In this document: positions 16,104 through 24,167 of the stretch, piece by piece
Layout: each line of letters opens with the position of its first letter
Numbering within the stretch: position 1 is the first letter of the stretch
Source of the DNA: Kitasatospora sp. NBC_00240
Lineage (GTDB): Bacteria > Actinomycetota > Actinomycetes > Streptomycetales > Streptomycetaceae
DNA length: 64,000 bases
Reading direction: 5' to 3'
NCBI RefSeq assembly: GCF_026342405.1
Contig: NZ_JAPEMU010000001.1
Span: 6,262,001 to 6,326,000, forward strand
The notes under the pieces: model-generated
The model's database searches: none
What the model saw: the letters and a program-made list of their open reading frames with translations, nothing else
Told to the model about the DNA's origin: nothing
Program-made: the position numbers and the translations under genes

Positions 16104-17414
16104 ATGACCACGAACTCGCCCGCCGACGTGGTGGCCGGCCTGCGCGCCACCTTCGCCACCGGCCGCACCCGTCCCCTGGACTGGCGGCTCGGCCAGCTCG
16201 AAGCGCTGCGCACCCTGCTCACCGAGCAGCGGGAGGCGCTCCAGCAGGCCCTCCACGAGGACCTCGGCAAGGGGCCCGCGGAGGCCTACCGCACCGAGAT
16301 CGGCTTCACCCTGAACGAGCTCGACCACACCGTGCGGCACCTGGCCGAGTGGCTGCGCCCCAGGCCCGCCGCCGTCCCGGAGGCCTTCCTGCCGGCCGAG
16401 GCCCGGGCCGTGCGCGAGCCGCTCGGCGTGGTGCTGGTGATCGCGCCGTGGAACTACCCGCTGCAGCTGGCGCTCGCCCCGCTGGTGGGCGCGCTGGCGG
16501 CCGGCAACACCGTGCTGGTCAAGCCGAGCGAGCTGGCGCCCGCCACCTCCGCGGCGATCGCCCGGCTGCTGCCGCACTACCTGGACCCGCAGGCCGTCGC
16601 CGTGGTCGAGGGCGCGGTGCCGGAGACCACCGCCCTGCTGGAGCAGCGCTTCGACCACATCTTCTACACCGGCAACGGCGCGGTCGGCCGGATCGTGATG
16701 ACGGCCGCCGCCCGGCACCTCACCCCCGTCACCCTGGAGCTGGGCGGCAAGAGCCCGGTGGTGGTGGACAGCGGTACCGATCTCGCCGTGACCGCCCGCC
16801 GGATCGTCCGGGGCAAGTTCCTGAACGCGGGGCAGACCTGTGTCGCCCCCGACTACGTGCTCGCCGTCGGTGACACCGCCGCCGCACTGGAGGCCGAGCT
16901 GGCCGAGGCCGTCCGCGAGGCCTACGGGGAGGACGCCGCCGCCGACCCCGAGTACGGGCGGATCGTGAACACCCGGCACTTCGACCGGCTCACCGCGCTG
17001 CTCGGCGACGGCCGTACCGTCACCGGCGGCGGGTACGACCGGGGGAGCCGCTACCTGGCCCCGACCGTGCTGGCCGACGTCTCCCCGCAGGCGCCGGTGA
17101 TGCAGGCCGAGATCTTCGGCCCGGTGCTGCCGGTGCTGGCCGTCCCCGACCTGGACGCGGCGATCGCCTTCGTCAACGACCGCGACAAGCCGCTGGCGCT
17201 GTACGCCTTCACCGAGTCGGCGGCGACGAAGGAGCGGCTGGCCGCGGAGACCTCCTCCGGCGCGCTGGTGTTCGGGCTGCCGGTGTCCCATCTGGCGGTG
17301 CCCGAGCTGCCGTTCGGCGGGGTCGGCGAGAGCGGCATGGGCCGCTATCACGGCGAGTACTCGGTGGACACCTTCAGCCACACCAAGGCCGTGCTGGACA
17401 AGCCGCTGCACTGA
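16104..17414 (+). CDS. Class 3-type aldehyde dehydrogenase
   Basis: This 436-residue ALDH is of the shorter class 3 (fatty or aromatic aldehyde) type. It shows EPLGVVLVIAPWNYPLQLAL, NTVLVKPSELAP, the general base in PVTLELGGKSPVVV and the nucleophile C246 in NAGQTCVAPDYV. It ends with LPFGGVGESGMGRYHGEYSVDTFSHTKAVL. The ATG at 16104 follows CGGAGCACCCACC. It is the last gene of the MarR-linked operon, and probably oxidises aldehydes formed during the same stress response. A CACCACRC tandem repeat begins 20 bases after the stop. Confidence 0.9.
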   Translation: MTTNSPADVVAGLRATFATGRTRPLDWRLGQLEALRTLLTEQREALQQALHEDLGKGPAEAYRTEIGFTLNELDHTVRHLAEWLRPRPAAVPEAFLPAEARAVREPLGVVLVIAPWNYPLQLALAPLVGALAAGNTVLVKPSELAPATSAAIARLLPHYLDPQAVAVVEGAVPETTALLEQRFDHIFYTGNGAVGRIVMTAAARHLTPVTLELGGKSPVVVDSGTDLAVTARRIVRGKFLNAGQTCVAPDYVLAVGDTAAALEAELAEAVREAYGEDAAADPEYGRIVNTRHFDRLTALLGDGRTVTGGGYDRGSRYLAPTVLADVSPQAPVMQAEIFGPVLPVLAVPDLDAAIAFVNDRDKPLALYAFTESAATKERLAAETSSGALVFGLPVSHLAVPELPFGGVGESGMGRYHGEYSVDTFSHTKAVLDKPLH

Positions 17415-17434
17415 ACCCGGCCGGACCGGCACAC

Positions 17435-17490
17435 CACCACGCCACCACGCCACCACACCACCACGCCACCACACCACCACGCCACCACGC
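17435..17490. repeat. Tandem repeat, seven 8-base units CACCAC[G/A]C
   Basis: Seven exact-length units follow one another without interruption, in the order G,G,A,G,A,G,G at the variable base, with a partial unit before. The complementary strand is a run of GTGGTGG, which has several GG pairs. It lies between the ALDH gene and dxr; no coding role is visible. Confidence 0.9.
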
Positions 17491-17619
17491 CGGCCCGCCG
17501 GCCCGCCGGCACACCGGCATCGGGATCGGCTCCGGTGCAGAGTCCCGGCGCCGGTGAAGATCTGCACCCGATCCCGCCCGCCGCGCCACCCGGCGCGGCG
17601 GGCAGGTCACAATGGGCGC

Positions 17620-18849
17620 ATGAACTCGCTCGCCCACCCGATGCTGCGCTTCACCCCCACGGTGAAGGACCCCTCCGCCCCCCGGGAGCTGGTGATCCTC
17701 GGCTCCACCGGTTCGATCGGCACCCAGGCGATCGACGTGGTGCTGCGCAACCCCGGCCGCTTCCGGGTGGTGGCCCTCTCGGCGGCCGGCGGCCGGGTCG
17801 CGCTGCTGGCCGAGCAGGCGCTGCAGCTGGGGGTGCACACCGTGGCGGTCGCCGATCCGGCCGCCGAGCCCGCGCTGCGCGAGGCGCTGGCCGCGAAGGC
17901 GGCCGGCCGGCCGCTGCCGGCGATCCTGACCGGCCCGGACGCGGCCACCGAGCTGGCCGGGCTGGAGTGCCACTCCGTCCTGAACGGCATCACCGGGTCG
18001 ATCGGCCTGCGCCCGACGCTGGCGGCGCTGCGGGCCGGTCGGGTGCTGGTGCTGGCCAACAAGGAGTCGCTGATCGTCGGCGGCCCGCTGGTGAAGGCGC
18101 TGGCGAAGCCGGGCCAGATCGTGCCGGTGGACTCCGAGCACACCGCGATCTTCCAGGCGCTGGCGGGCGGCACCCGGGCCGAGGTCCGCAAGCTGGTGGT
18201 GACCGCGAGCGGCGGCCCGTTCCGCGGCCGCAGCCGCGAGCAGCTCGCCGCCGTCACCCCCGACGACGCGCTGGCGCACCCGACCTGGGCGATGGGCCCG
18301 GTCATCACGATCAACTCGGCGACCCTGGTCAACAAGGGCCTGGAGGTCATCGAGGCGCACCTGCTGTACGACGTGCCGTTCGACCGGATCGAGGTCGTGG
18401 TCCATCCGCAGTCGATCGTCCACTCGATGGTGGAGTTCACGGACGGCTCGACGCTGGCCCAGGCCAGTCCGCCGGACATGCGGATGCCGATCGCGCTGGG
18501 CCTCGGCTGGCCCGACCGGGTACCGGACGCGGCCCCGGCCTGCGACTGGACGAAGGCCGCCACCTGGGAGTTCTTCCCACTCGACAACGAGGCCTTCCCC
18601 GCGGTGGAGCTGGCCCGCGAGGTCGGCCGGCTCGGCGGCACCTCCCCGGCCGTCTTCAACGCCGCGAACGAGGAGTGCGTGGCGGCCTTCCTCAAGGGCC
18701 GTCTCGCCTTCACCGGGATCGTGGACACTGTTGCCAAGGTGGTCGCCGAGCACGGGACGCCGGCGTCGGGAACTTCTCTCACCGTCGAGGACGTCCTGCA
18801 CGCGGAGGACTGGGCCCGCGCCCGGGCCCGCGAGCTGGCGGCCGGCTGA
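17620..18849 (+). CDS. dxr: 1-deoxy-D-xylulose-5-phosphate reductoisomerase
   Basis: Catalyses the NADPH-dependent, metal-dependent conversion of DXP to 2-C-methyl-D-erythritol 4-phosphate, the second step of the MEP isoprenoid pathway, in the cytoplasm. The 409-residue product has the NADPH motif LGSTGSIGTQAIDVV, the metal/substrate segment LVLANKESLIVGG, the PVDSEHTAIFQAL region, TASGGPFRG and HPTWAMGPVITINSATLVNKGLE, all diagnostic. The ATG at 17620 is taken; one seven codons later is also possible. The downstream site-2 protease and ispG are on the same strand, the usual actinobacterial cluster. Confidence 0.95.
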   Translation: MNSLAHPMLRFTPTVKDPSAPRELVILGSTGSIGTQAIDVVLRNPGRFRVVALSAAGGRVALLAEQALQLGVHTVAVADPAAEPALREALAAKAAGRPLPAILTGPDAATELAGLECHSVLNGITGSIGLRPTLAALRAGRVLVLANKESLIVGGPLVKALAKPGQIVPVDSEHTAIFQALAGGTRAEVRKLVVTASGGPFRGRSREQLAAVTPDDALAHPTWAMGPVITINSATLVNKGLEVIEAHLLYDVPFDRIEVVVHPQSIVHSMVEFTDGSTLAQASPPDMRMPIALGLGWPDRVPDAAPACDWTKAATWEFFPLDNEAFPAVELAREVGRLGGTSPAVFNAANEECVAAFLKGRLAFTGIVDTVAKVVAEHGTPASGTSLTVEDVLHAEDWARARARELAAG

Positions 18850-18866
18850 CGCGCCGTAGGGACGAC

Positions 18867-18923
18867 ATGGACGGTACGGACCCGATGGGTGGACTGAGCG
18901 GCATGACGGAGGACCAGCGGTGA
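18867..18923 (+). other. Possible 18-codon leader ORF coupled to the site-2 protease
   Basis: An ATG-TGA reading frame between dxr and rip encodes a short acidic peptide starting MDGTDPMGG. Its TGA overlaps the protease GTG start in the form GTGA (18920-18923), an arrangement suited to translational coupling. It could be chance; only the overlap supports it. Confidence 0.25.
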
Positions 18924-20224
18924 CGGCAGTGATGTGGGGAATCGGCCTGGTGGTCTTCGCGGTCGGGCTGCTGTTCTCGATCGCCTGGCACGAGCTCGGG
19001 CACCTCTCCTGGGCCAAGATCTTCGGCATCCGGGTGCCGCAGTACATGGTGGGCTTCGGCCCGACCGTCTGGTCCCGCAAGAAGGGCGAGACCGAGTACG
19101 GCATCAAGGCGGTCCCGCTCGGCGGGTACATCCGGATGATCGGGATGTTCCCGCCCGGCAAGGACGGCCGGATCACCCAGCGCAGCAGCTCGCCCTGGCG
19201 TTCCATGATCGAGGACGCCCGGGAGGCCTCCTACGAGGAGCTGCAGGACGGCGACGAGCAGCGGCTGTTCTACACCCGCACGCCGTGGAAGCGCGTCATC
19301 GTGATGTTCGCCGGCCCGTTCATGAACCTGATCCTGGCGTTCGGGCTGTTCCTGACCGTGATGATGGGCTTCGGCGTCCAGATGTCCGTCCCGACGGTCA
19401 AGTCGGTGTCCCAGTGCGTGGTGCCGGCCAGCCAGCCGACCGACACCTGCCCGGCCGACGCGGCCGCCTCCCCGGCGGCCGCCGCCGGCCTGCGCGGCGG
19501 CGACACCGTGGTGTCCTTCGACGGGGACCGGATCCACGACTACGACGAGCTGCAGGCGGACATCCGCAGGTCCGCCGGGAAGACCGTGCCGCTGGTGGTG
19601 GTCCGGGACGGGCAGCAGATCACCCTGACCCCGACCATCGGCGTCAACCAGGTCCAGAAGTACGACGGCAGCGGCCTGCCGCTCAAGGGGCAGACGGTGG
19701 AGGCGGGCTTCCTCGGCTTCGTCCCGGCCAGCGGGGTGGTCCAGCTGGGCTTCACCGACAGCATCGACCGGATGTACACCACCGCCGAGACCGGCGTGAA
19801 GTCGCTGGTGGCCCTGCCGGGCAAGATCCCGGGCCTGTGGCACTCGATCGTCGACGGCACCCCGCGGGACGCCGACTCGCCGATCGGCATGGTCGGCGCG
19901 GCCCGGATCGGCGGCGACGTCTTCGCCCTGGAGATCCCGGCCTCCCAGCGGATCGCCTTCATGGTGAACCTGCTGGCGGGCATCAACCTGTCGCTGTTCC
20001 TGTTCAACATGCTGCCGCTGCTCCCGCTGGACGGCGGCCACATCGCCGGCGCGCTCTGGGAGTCGGTCCGGCGCCGGATCGCCAGGCTGCTGCGGCGGGC
20101 CGACCCGGGCCCGTTCGACGTGGCGAAGCTGATGCCGGCCGCGTACGTGGTGGCGAGCATCTTCATCGGCTTCACCCTGCTCGTCCTGGTAGCCGACCTC
20201 GTCAACCCTGTCAAGATCACCTGA
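18920..20224 (+). CDS. M50 site-2 metalloprotease (RIP1/RseP-like)
   Basis: This 434-residue intramembrane zinc protease cleaves membrane-anchored substrates, classically anti-sigma factors, in regulated intramembrane proteolysis. HELGH at residues 24-28 in the first helix is the zinc-binding active site. A PDZ domain lies around residues 170-260 (AAAGLRGGDTVVSFDGDRI), and the second conserved motif LFNMLPLLPLDGGHIAGALWE lies near the C-terminus, its Asp being the third zinc ligand. GTG at 18920 is used here; an ATG four codons later is an alternative. The gene lies between dxr and ispG, a conserved actinobacterial order not explained by isoprenoid synthesis itself. Confidence 0.93.
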   Translation: MTAVMWGIGLVVFAVGLLFSIAWHELGHLSWAKIFGIRVPQYMVGFGPTVWSRKKGETEYGIKAVPLGGYIRMIGMFPPGKDGRITQRSSSPWRSMIEDAREASYEELQDGDEQRLFYTRTPWKRVIVMFAGPFMNLILAFGLFLTVMMGFGVQMSVPTVKSVSQCVVPASQPTDTCPADAAASPAAAAGLRGGDTVVSFDGDRIHDYDELQADIRRSAGKTVPLVVVRDGQQITLTPTIGVNQVQKYDGSGLPLKGQTVEAGFLGFVPASGVVQLGFTDSIDRMYTTAETGVKSLVALPGKIPGLWHSIVDGTPRDADSPIGMVGAARIGGDVFALEIPASQRIAFMVNLLAGINLSLFLFNMLPLLPLDGGHIAGALWESVRRRIARLLRRADPGPFDVAKLMPAAYVVASIFIGFTLLVLVADLVNPVKIT

Positions 20225-20363
20225 CGCGCCCCGGCGGGCGGGTGTGCTCCCCGGCCCGCAGGTGCCGTACCGTTGGACGCCGGGTGCGCGTACGTCTGCG
20301 CACCCGGCCCGGCCACCGCACCCGGCCGGACCACCCACCTCAACCCCGGGGAACCCTGCGCAC

Positions 20364-21524
20364 ATGACCGCGATCTCGCTCGGTATTCCGTCCCTGCCGC
20401 TCAAGCCGCTGGCCACCCGCCGCGTCTCGCGGCAGATCATGGTCGGCAACGTTCCGGTGGGTGGCGACGCCCCGATCTCCGTCCAGTCGATGACGACCAC
20501 GGTCACCGCCGACATCAACGCCACGCTTCAGCAGATCGCCGAGCTGACGGCCTCCGGCTGCCAGATCGTGCGGGTGGCCGTGCCCACCCAGGACGACGCC
20601 GACGCGCTGCCGATCATCGCCAAGAAGTCGGGCATCCCGGTGATCGCGGACATCCACTTCCAGCCGAAGTACGTCTTCGCGGCGATCGAGGCCGGCTGCG
20701 CGGCGGTCCGGGTGAACCCCGGCAACATCAAGCAGTTCGACGACAAGGTCGGCGAGATCGCCAAGGCCGCCAAGGACGCCGGCGTCCCGATCCGGATCGG
20801 CGTCAACGCCGGCTCGCTGGACAAGCGCCTGCTGGAGAAGTACGGCCGGGCCACCCCGGAGGCGCTGGTCGAGTCCGCCCTCTGGGAGTGCTCGCTGTTC
20901 GAGGAGCACGACTTCCGCGACATCAAGATCTCGGTCAAGCACAACGACCCGGTCGTGATGATCAACGCCTACCGCCAGCTCGCGGCCGCCTGCGACTACC
21001 CGCTGCACCTGGGCGTCACCGAGGCCGGCCCCGCCTTCCAGGGCACCATCAAGTCCGCCGTCGCCTTCGGCGCGCTGCTGTCCGAGGGCATCGGCGACAC
21101 CATCCGGGTCTCCCTGTCGGCCCCGCCGGCCGAGGAAGTCAAGGTGGGCAACCAGATCCTGGAGTCGCTCAACCTGCGCCAGCGCGGCCTGGAGATCGTC
21201 TCCTGCCCGTCCTGCGGCCGCGCCCAGGTCGACGTCTACAAGCTCGCCGAGGAGGTCACCGCCGGCCTGGAGGGCATGGAGGTGCCGCTGCGGGTCGCGG
21301 TCATGGGCTGCGTCGTGAACGGTCCGGGCGAGGCCCGCGAGGCCGACCTCGGTGTCGCCTCCGGCAACGGCAAGGGCCAGATCTTCGTCAAGGGCGAGGT
21401 CATCAAGACCGTCCCCGAGTCGAAGATCGTCGAGACCCTGATCGAAGAGGCCCTGAAGCTCGCCGAGCTGATGCAGGCCGAGGGCGTCGAGGCCGGCGCG
21501 CCCACCGTGGTCGCCGCCGACTGA
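20364..21524 (+). CDS. ispG: 4-hydroxy-3-methylbut-2-enyl diphosphate synthase (flavodoxin/ferredoxin)
   Basis: This 386-residue iron-sulfur enzyme converts MEcPP to HMBPP in the MEP pathway. It begins with RRVSRQIMVGNVPVGGDAPISVQSMTTT and continues through a TIM barrel (HFQPKYVFAAIEAGCAAVRVNPGNI). The [4Fe-4S] cysteines lie in the C-terminal domain: SCPSCGRAQVD and VMGCVVNGPGEA, followed by EADLGVASGNGKG. ATG at 20364 is the family-typical start. It is 139 bases downstream of the site-2 protease and followed by a perfect terminator hairpin, so it may end the dxr-rip-ispG unit. Confidence 0.96.
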   Translation: MTAISLGIPSLPLKPLATRRVSRQIMVGNVPVGGDAPISVQSMTTTVTADINATLQQIAELTASGCQIVRVAVPTQDDADALPIIAKKSGIPVIADIHFQPKYVFAAIEAGCAAVRVNPGNIKQFDDKVGEIAKAAKDAGVPIRIGVNAGSLDKRLLEKYGRATPEALVESALWECSLFEEHDFRDIKISVKHNDPVVMINAYRQLAAACDYPLHLGVTEAGPAFQGTIKSAVAFGALLSEGIGDTIRVSLSAPPAEEVKVGNQILESLNLRQRGLEIVSCPSCGRAQVDVYKLAEEVTAGLEGMEVPLRVAVMGCVVNGPGEAREADLGVASGNGKGQIFVKGEVIKTVPESKIVETLIEEALKLAELMQAEGVEAGAPTVVAAD

Positions 21525-21541
21525 CCCCCGACGTGTCCGCT

Positions 21542-21571
21542 GCGGGGTCGTCCGTCGACGGACGACCCCGC
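21542..21571 (+). terminator. Perfect palindromic terminator after ispG
   Basis: A 30-base perfect palindrome (arm GCGGGGTCGTCCGTC) starts 17 bases after the ispG stop. It would form a long GC stem with a small tip and has no U-tract. Confidence 0.85.
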
Positions 21572-21636
21572 GGCCGTATCCGGGTGGGGCCACGGAGTAG
21601 GGTGCGGCAAGAGTCTTTCAGTGAGGTGCTGTCTCG

Positions 21637-22530
21637 ATGCTCGATCGAGGTGTGATGCTCCCCAGCGCGTTCCAGGCCGCACGCGCCCTGGCGACCACCC
21701 GCGTCCTCGACGCCCCGGATCTCCCGGAGACCCTCGGGGTGCTCCACCGGGACCCGGTCGCCAACGCCTTCGTCGCCACCCGGGTGGAGTCCGTCGGGCT
21801 CGACCCGTGGCGCCTGGGCGGCGAGATGTGGGGCTGGTACGACGAGAACGGCAGCCTGGAGTCGCTCTGCTACGCCGGGGCCAACCTGGTGCTGGTCAAC
21901 GCCGGGACGGAGGCCGTCCGGGCGTTCGCCGAACGGGCCCGCCGCCAGGGCCGCCGCTGCTCCTCGATCGTGGGCCCGGCCGGGCCCACCGCGGCCCTCT
22001 GGGCCCTGCTGGAGCGCAGTTGGGGCCCGGCCCGCGAGGTGCGCGCCCACCAGCCGCTGATGGCCGCCACCACCCCGGCCGTCGGGGTGACCCCGGACCC
22101 GCTGGTCCGCCGGGTGCGCAAGAACGAGGTCGAGGCGGTGATGCCGGCCTGCGTGGCGATGTTCACCGAGGAGGTCGGGGTCTCCCCGCTGGCCGGCGAC
22201 GGCGGCCTGCTCTACCAGGCGCGGGTCGCCGAGCTGGTCGGCGCCGGGCGCTCGTTCGCCCGGTTCACCGCCGACGGCCAGGTGGTGTTCAAGGCCGAGA
22301 TCGGCGCCGTCACCCAGGGCGCCTGCCAGATCCAGGGCGTCTGGGTCGCCCCCGAGCACCGGGGCCAGGGCCTGTCGGTCACCGGGATGGCGGCCGTGCT
22401 GGACCTCGCCCTGCGGGAGGTGGCGCCGGTGGTCTCGCTCTACGTGAACGACTACAACCTGCGGGCCCGGGCCGCGTACCGGCGGGTCGGCTTCCACGAG
22501 GTCGGCGCCTTCATGAGCGTGCTGTTCTGA
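21637..22530 (+). CDS. GNAT family N-acetyltransferase with N-terminal DUF4081-like domain
   Basis: This 297-residue protein has an N-terminal ~120-residue domain (VLHRDPVANAFVATRVESVGLDPWRLGGEMWGW) like DUF4081, and a C-terminal GNAT acetyltransferase. The acetyl-CoA binding motif A is QIQGVWVAPEHRGQGLSVTGMAAVLDLAL near residues ~225-255, with a C-terminal SLYVNDYNLRARAAYRRVGF. The acceptor, protein or small molecule, cannot be told. Two in-frame ATG codons (21637, 21655) are possible starts; the second has the better-placed GAGG. It follows ispG after a terminator and may have its own promoter. Confidence 0.9.
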   Translation: MLDRGVMLPSAFQAARALATTRVLDAPDLPETLGVLHRDPVANAFVATRVESVGLDPWRLGGEMWGWYDENGSLESLCYAGANLVLVNAGTEAVRAFAERARRQGRRCSSIVGPAGPTAALWALLERSWGPAREVRAHQPLMAATTPAVGVTPDPLVRRVRKNEVEAVMPACVAMFTEEVGVSPLAGDGGLLYQARVAELVGAGRSFARFTADGQVVFKAEIGAVTQGACQIQGVWVAPEHRGQGLSVTGMAAVLDLALREVAPVVSLYVNDYNLRARAAYRRVGFHEVGAFMSVLF

Positions 22531-22601
22531 GGCTGTTCCGAGGCCGTGAGTGGGCTGTTCCGAGGCCCGCCGGGGCACGCCAGGTAGTAACGTCCCGGGG
22601 C

Positions 22602-23177
22602 ATGGAGCAGCTCACCGAGGTGATGATCGAGCCCATCGACCTGGCGGCCTGGGCGCCGTACGCGCTGGAGGTCCAGGCGCAGGCCTTCGGGCTGACGGCC
22701 GAGGAGGTCGCGGTCCGCCTGCAGATCGTCGGGCGGCACGCCCTGCAGCCCGGTGTGATCGCGCTCGGCGCGATGAGCGGCGGCCGTCTGGTCGGCTTCG
22801 GGTACGGGATGCCCAACCACCGTGAGCACTGGTGGAGCACGGTGATCCAGCCGCACCTGGAGGCGCAGGGCCACGGGGACTGGCTGGACGAGGTCTTCGC
22901 GGTCACCGAGCTGCACGTGCTGCCGGGCTTCCAGGGGCAGGGCGTCGGGAGCGGGCTGATCAGGCGCCTGTGCGAGGGCTCCGGCCTGCACCGCAGCATC
23001 CTGTCGGCGATCGACGCGGAGACCCCGGCCCGGCGGCTGTACCGCTCGCTGGGCTACCGGGACCTCGCGCGCGCGGTGCGCTTCCCGAACACCGACCGGC
23101 CGTACGCCGTGATGGGTGCGACGCTGCCGCTGCTGCCGGGGCGGGCGGCTCAGAGCCAGTCCGCGAACTCCAGGTAG
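22602..23177 (+). CDS. GNAT family N-acetyltransferase
   Basis: This 191-residue single-domain acetyltransferase has motif A at VTELHVLPGFQGQGVGSGLIRRLCEG (about residues 105-130) and the closing AIDAETPARRLYRSLGYRDLAR. ATG at 22602 gives MEQLTEVMIEPIDLAAWAPYAL. The substrate is unknown. It follows another GNAT gene after a 71-base gap. Its final 28 bases overlap the end of the convergent kinase gene. Confidence 0.9.
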   Translation: MEQLTEVMIEPIDLAAWAPYALEVQAQAFGLTAEEVAVRLQIVGRHALQPGVIALGAMSGGRLVGFGYGMPNHREHWWSTVIQPHLEAQGHGDWLDEVFAVTELHVLPGFQGQGVGSGLIRRLCEGSGLHRSILSAIDAETPARRLYRSLGYRDLARAVRFPNTDRPYAVMGATLPLLPGRAAQSQSANSR

Positions 23178-24073
23178 AGCTGGGCGGTGGCGGCGTCGCC
23201 GGCGTCCAGGCTGTGCAGTCCGGCGGCGACGCTGCGGAACAGGGTCCAGCCGCGCAGCCGGTCGTGGTCGACCTCGACCGCCTCGGCGAGCTGGTGCAGC
23301 CGGCGCCGGGCCGCGCCGCGCGGGCCGGGGGAGCCGACCAGGGTGTCCAGCCGGTCCTCGGCGAGCCGGGCCAGGTCGTAGGCGCGTTCGCCGACCAGCG
23401 GTCTGGGGTCGATCACCAGCCAGGGCGAGCGGTCGGCGGCCAGCACGTTGCCGTGGTGGAAGTCCCCGTGCAGCAGGAACCGCTCGGTGGCGGAGGCGAG
23501 CAGGTCCTCGGCGGTGCTCAGGGCCTCGTCGGCCAGCGGCCGGGTGTCGGCCGCGCCGGGCAGGTCGCGGTGGCGGCGGATGCCCTCGGCGAGCGCGGCC
23601 ACGCGGTCGGCGACGCCGGTGAACGGGTGGTCGTCGGCCGGCGGCACCCACAGCCGCTGGAGCAGGCTGGTGGCCTCCAGCATGGCCTTGGCCTCGGCCA
23701 GCGACCGCAGCGGGATCTCGCCGTGCAGCCGCTCCAGCAGCAGCATCCCCTCGGCGGGTTCGGCCGCCAGCAGCAGGACGGCGCCGCGGCCGGCCCAGTG
23801 GGTGAGGGCGGCGTGCTCCTGCTCGGTCTCGGGGGTGATCAGGCCGGCCTTGAGCACGGCCGGGCTGAGGTCGTCCCGGTGGACGTACCCGATCAGGCTG
23901 AGCCGGCCGCCCGGGTCCAGGACCCGCTCCAGCGTGAGGTCCCAGCGGTCCAGGTACGTGCCGACGCGCTCCGGCAGGTGCTCCAGCCAGGCCCGGCCGC
24001 TCTCGCCGTGCCGGGCGCCGACGCTCCGCGCCAAGTGCTGCGGGACGGTGATTCCCGCTGGTGCTGCCGACAT
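23150..24073 (-). CDS. Aminoglycoside/hydroxyurea resistance kinase family (APH(6)-like)
   Basis: This 307-residue phosphotransferase resembles the PF04655 family, which includes streptomycin 6-kinases and hydroxyurea kinase. The Brenner motif LLHGDFHHGNVL carries the catalytic Asp, and WLVIDPRPLVGERAYDLARL carries the metal-binding Asp. The N-terminal lobe LSLIGYVHRDDLSPAVLKAG holds the ATP lysine. ATG at 24073 fits. It stands alone, with no aminoglycoside biosynthetic genes near, so it may be a housekeeping or intrinsic-resistance kinase. Real substrate specificity cannot be read from sequence. Confidence 0.82.
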   Translation of the reverse strand: MSAAPAGITVPQHLARSVGARHGESGRAWLEHLPERVGTYLDRWDLTLERVLDPGGRLSLIGYVHRDDLSPAVLKAGLITPETEQEHAALTHWAGRGAVLLLAAEPAEGMLLLERLHGEIPLRSLAEAKAMLEATSLLQRLWVPPADDHPFTGVADRVAALAEGIRRHRDLPGAADTRPLADEALSTAEDLLASATERFLLHGDFHHGNVLAADRSPWLVIDPRPLVGERAYDLARLAEDRLDTLVGSPGPRGAARRRLHQLAEAVEVDHDRLRGWTLFRSVAAGLHSLDAGDAATAQLYLEFADWL

Positions 24074-24167
24074 GCTGGCCTTCCGGTCGAACGCTGCCCC
24101 CGTGGTACTACCCGTCCATTGTCGGCCATGAACGGGAACCCGCAGGTCAGCGAAGCGGCCGGGTGAC

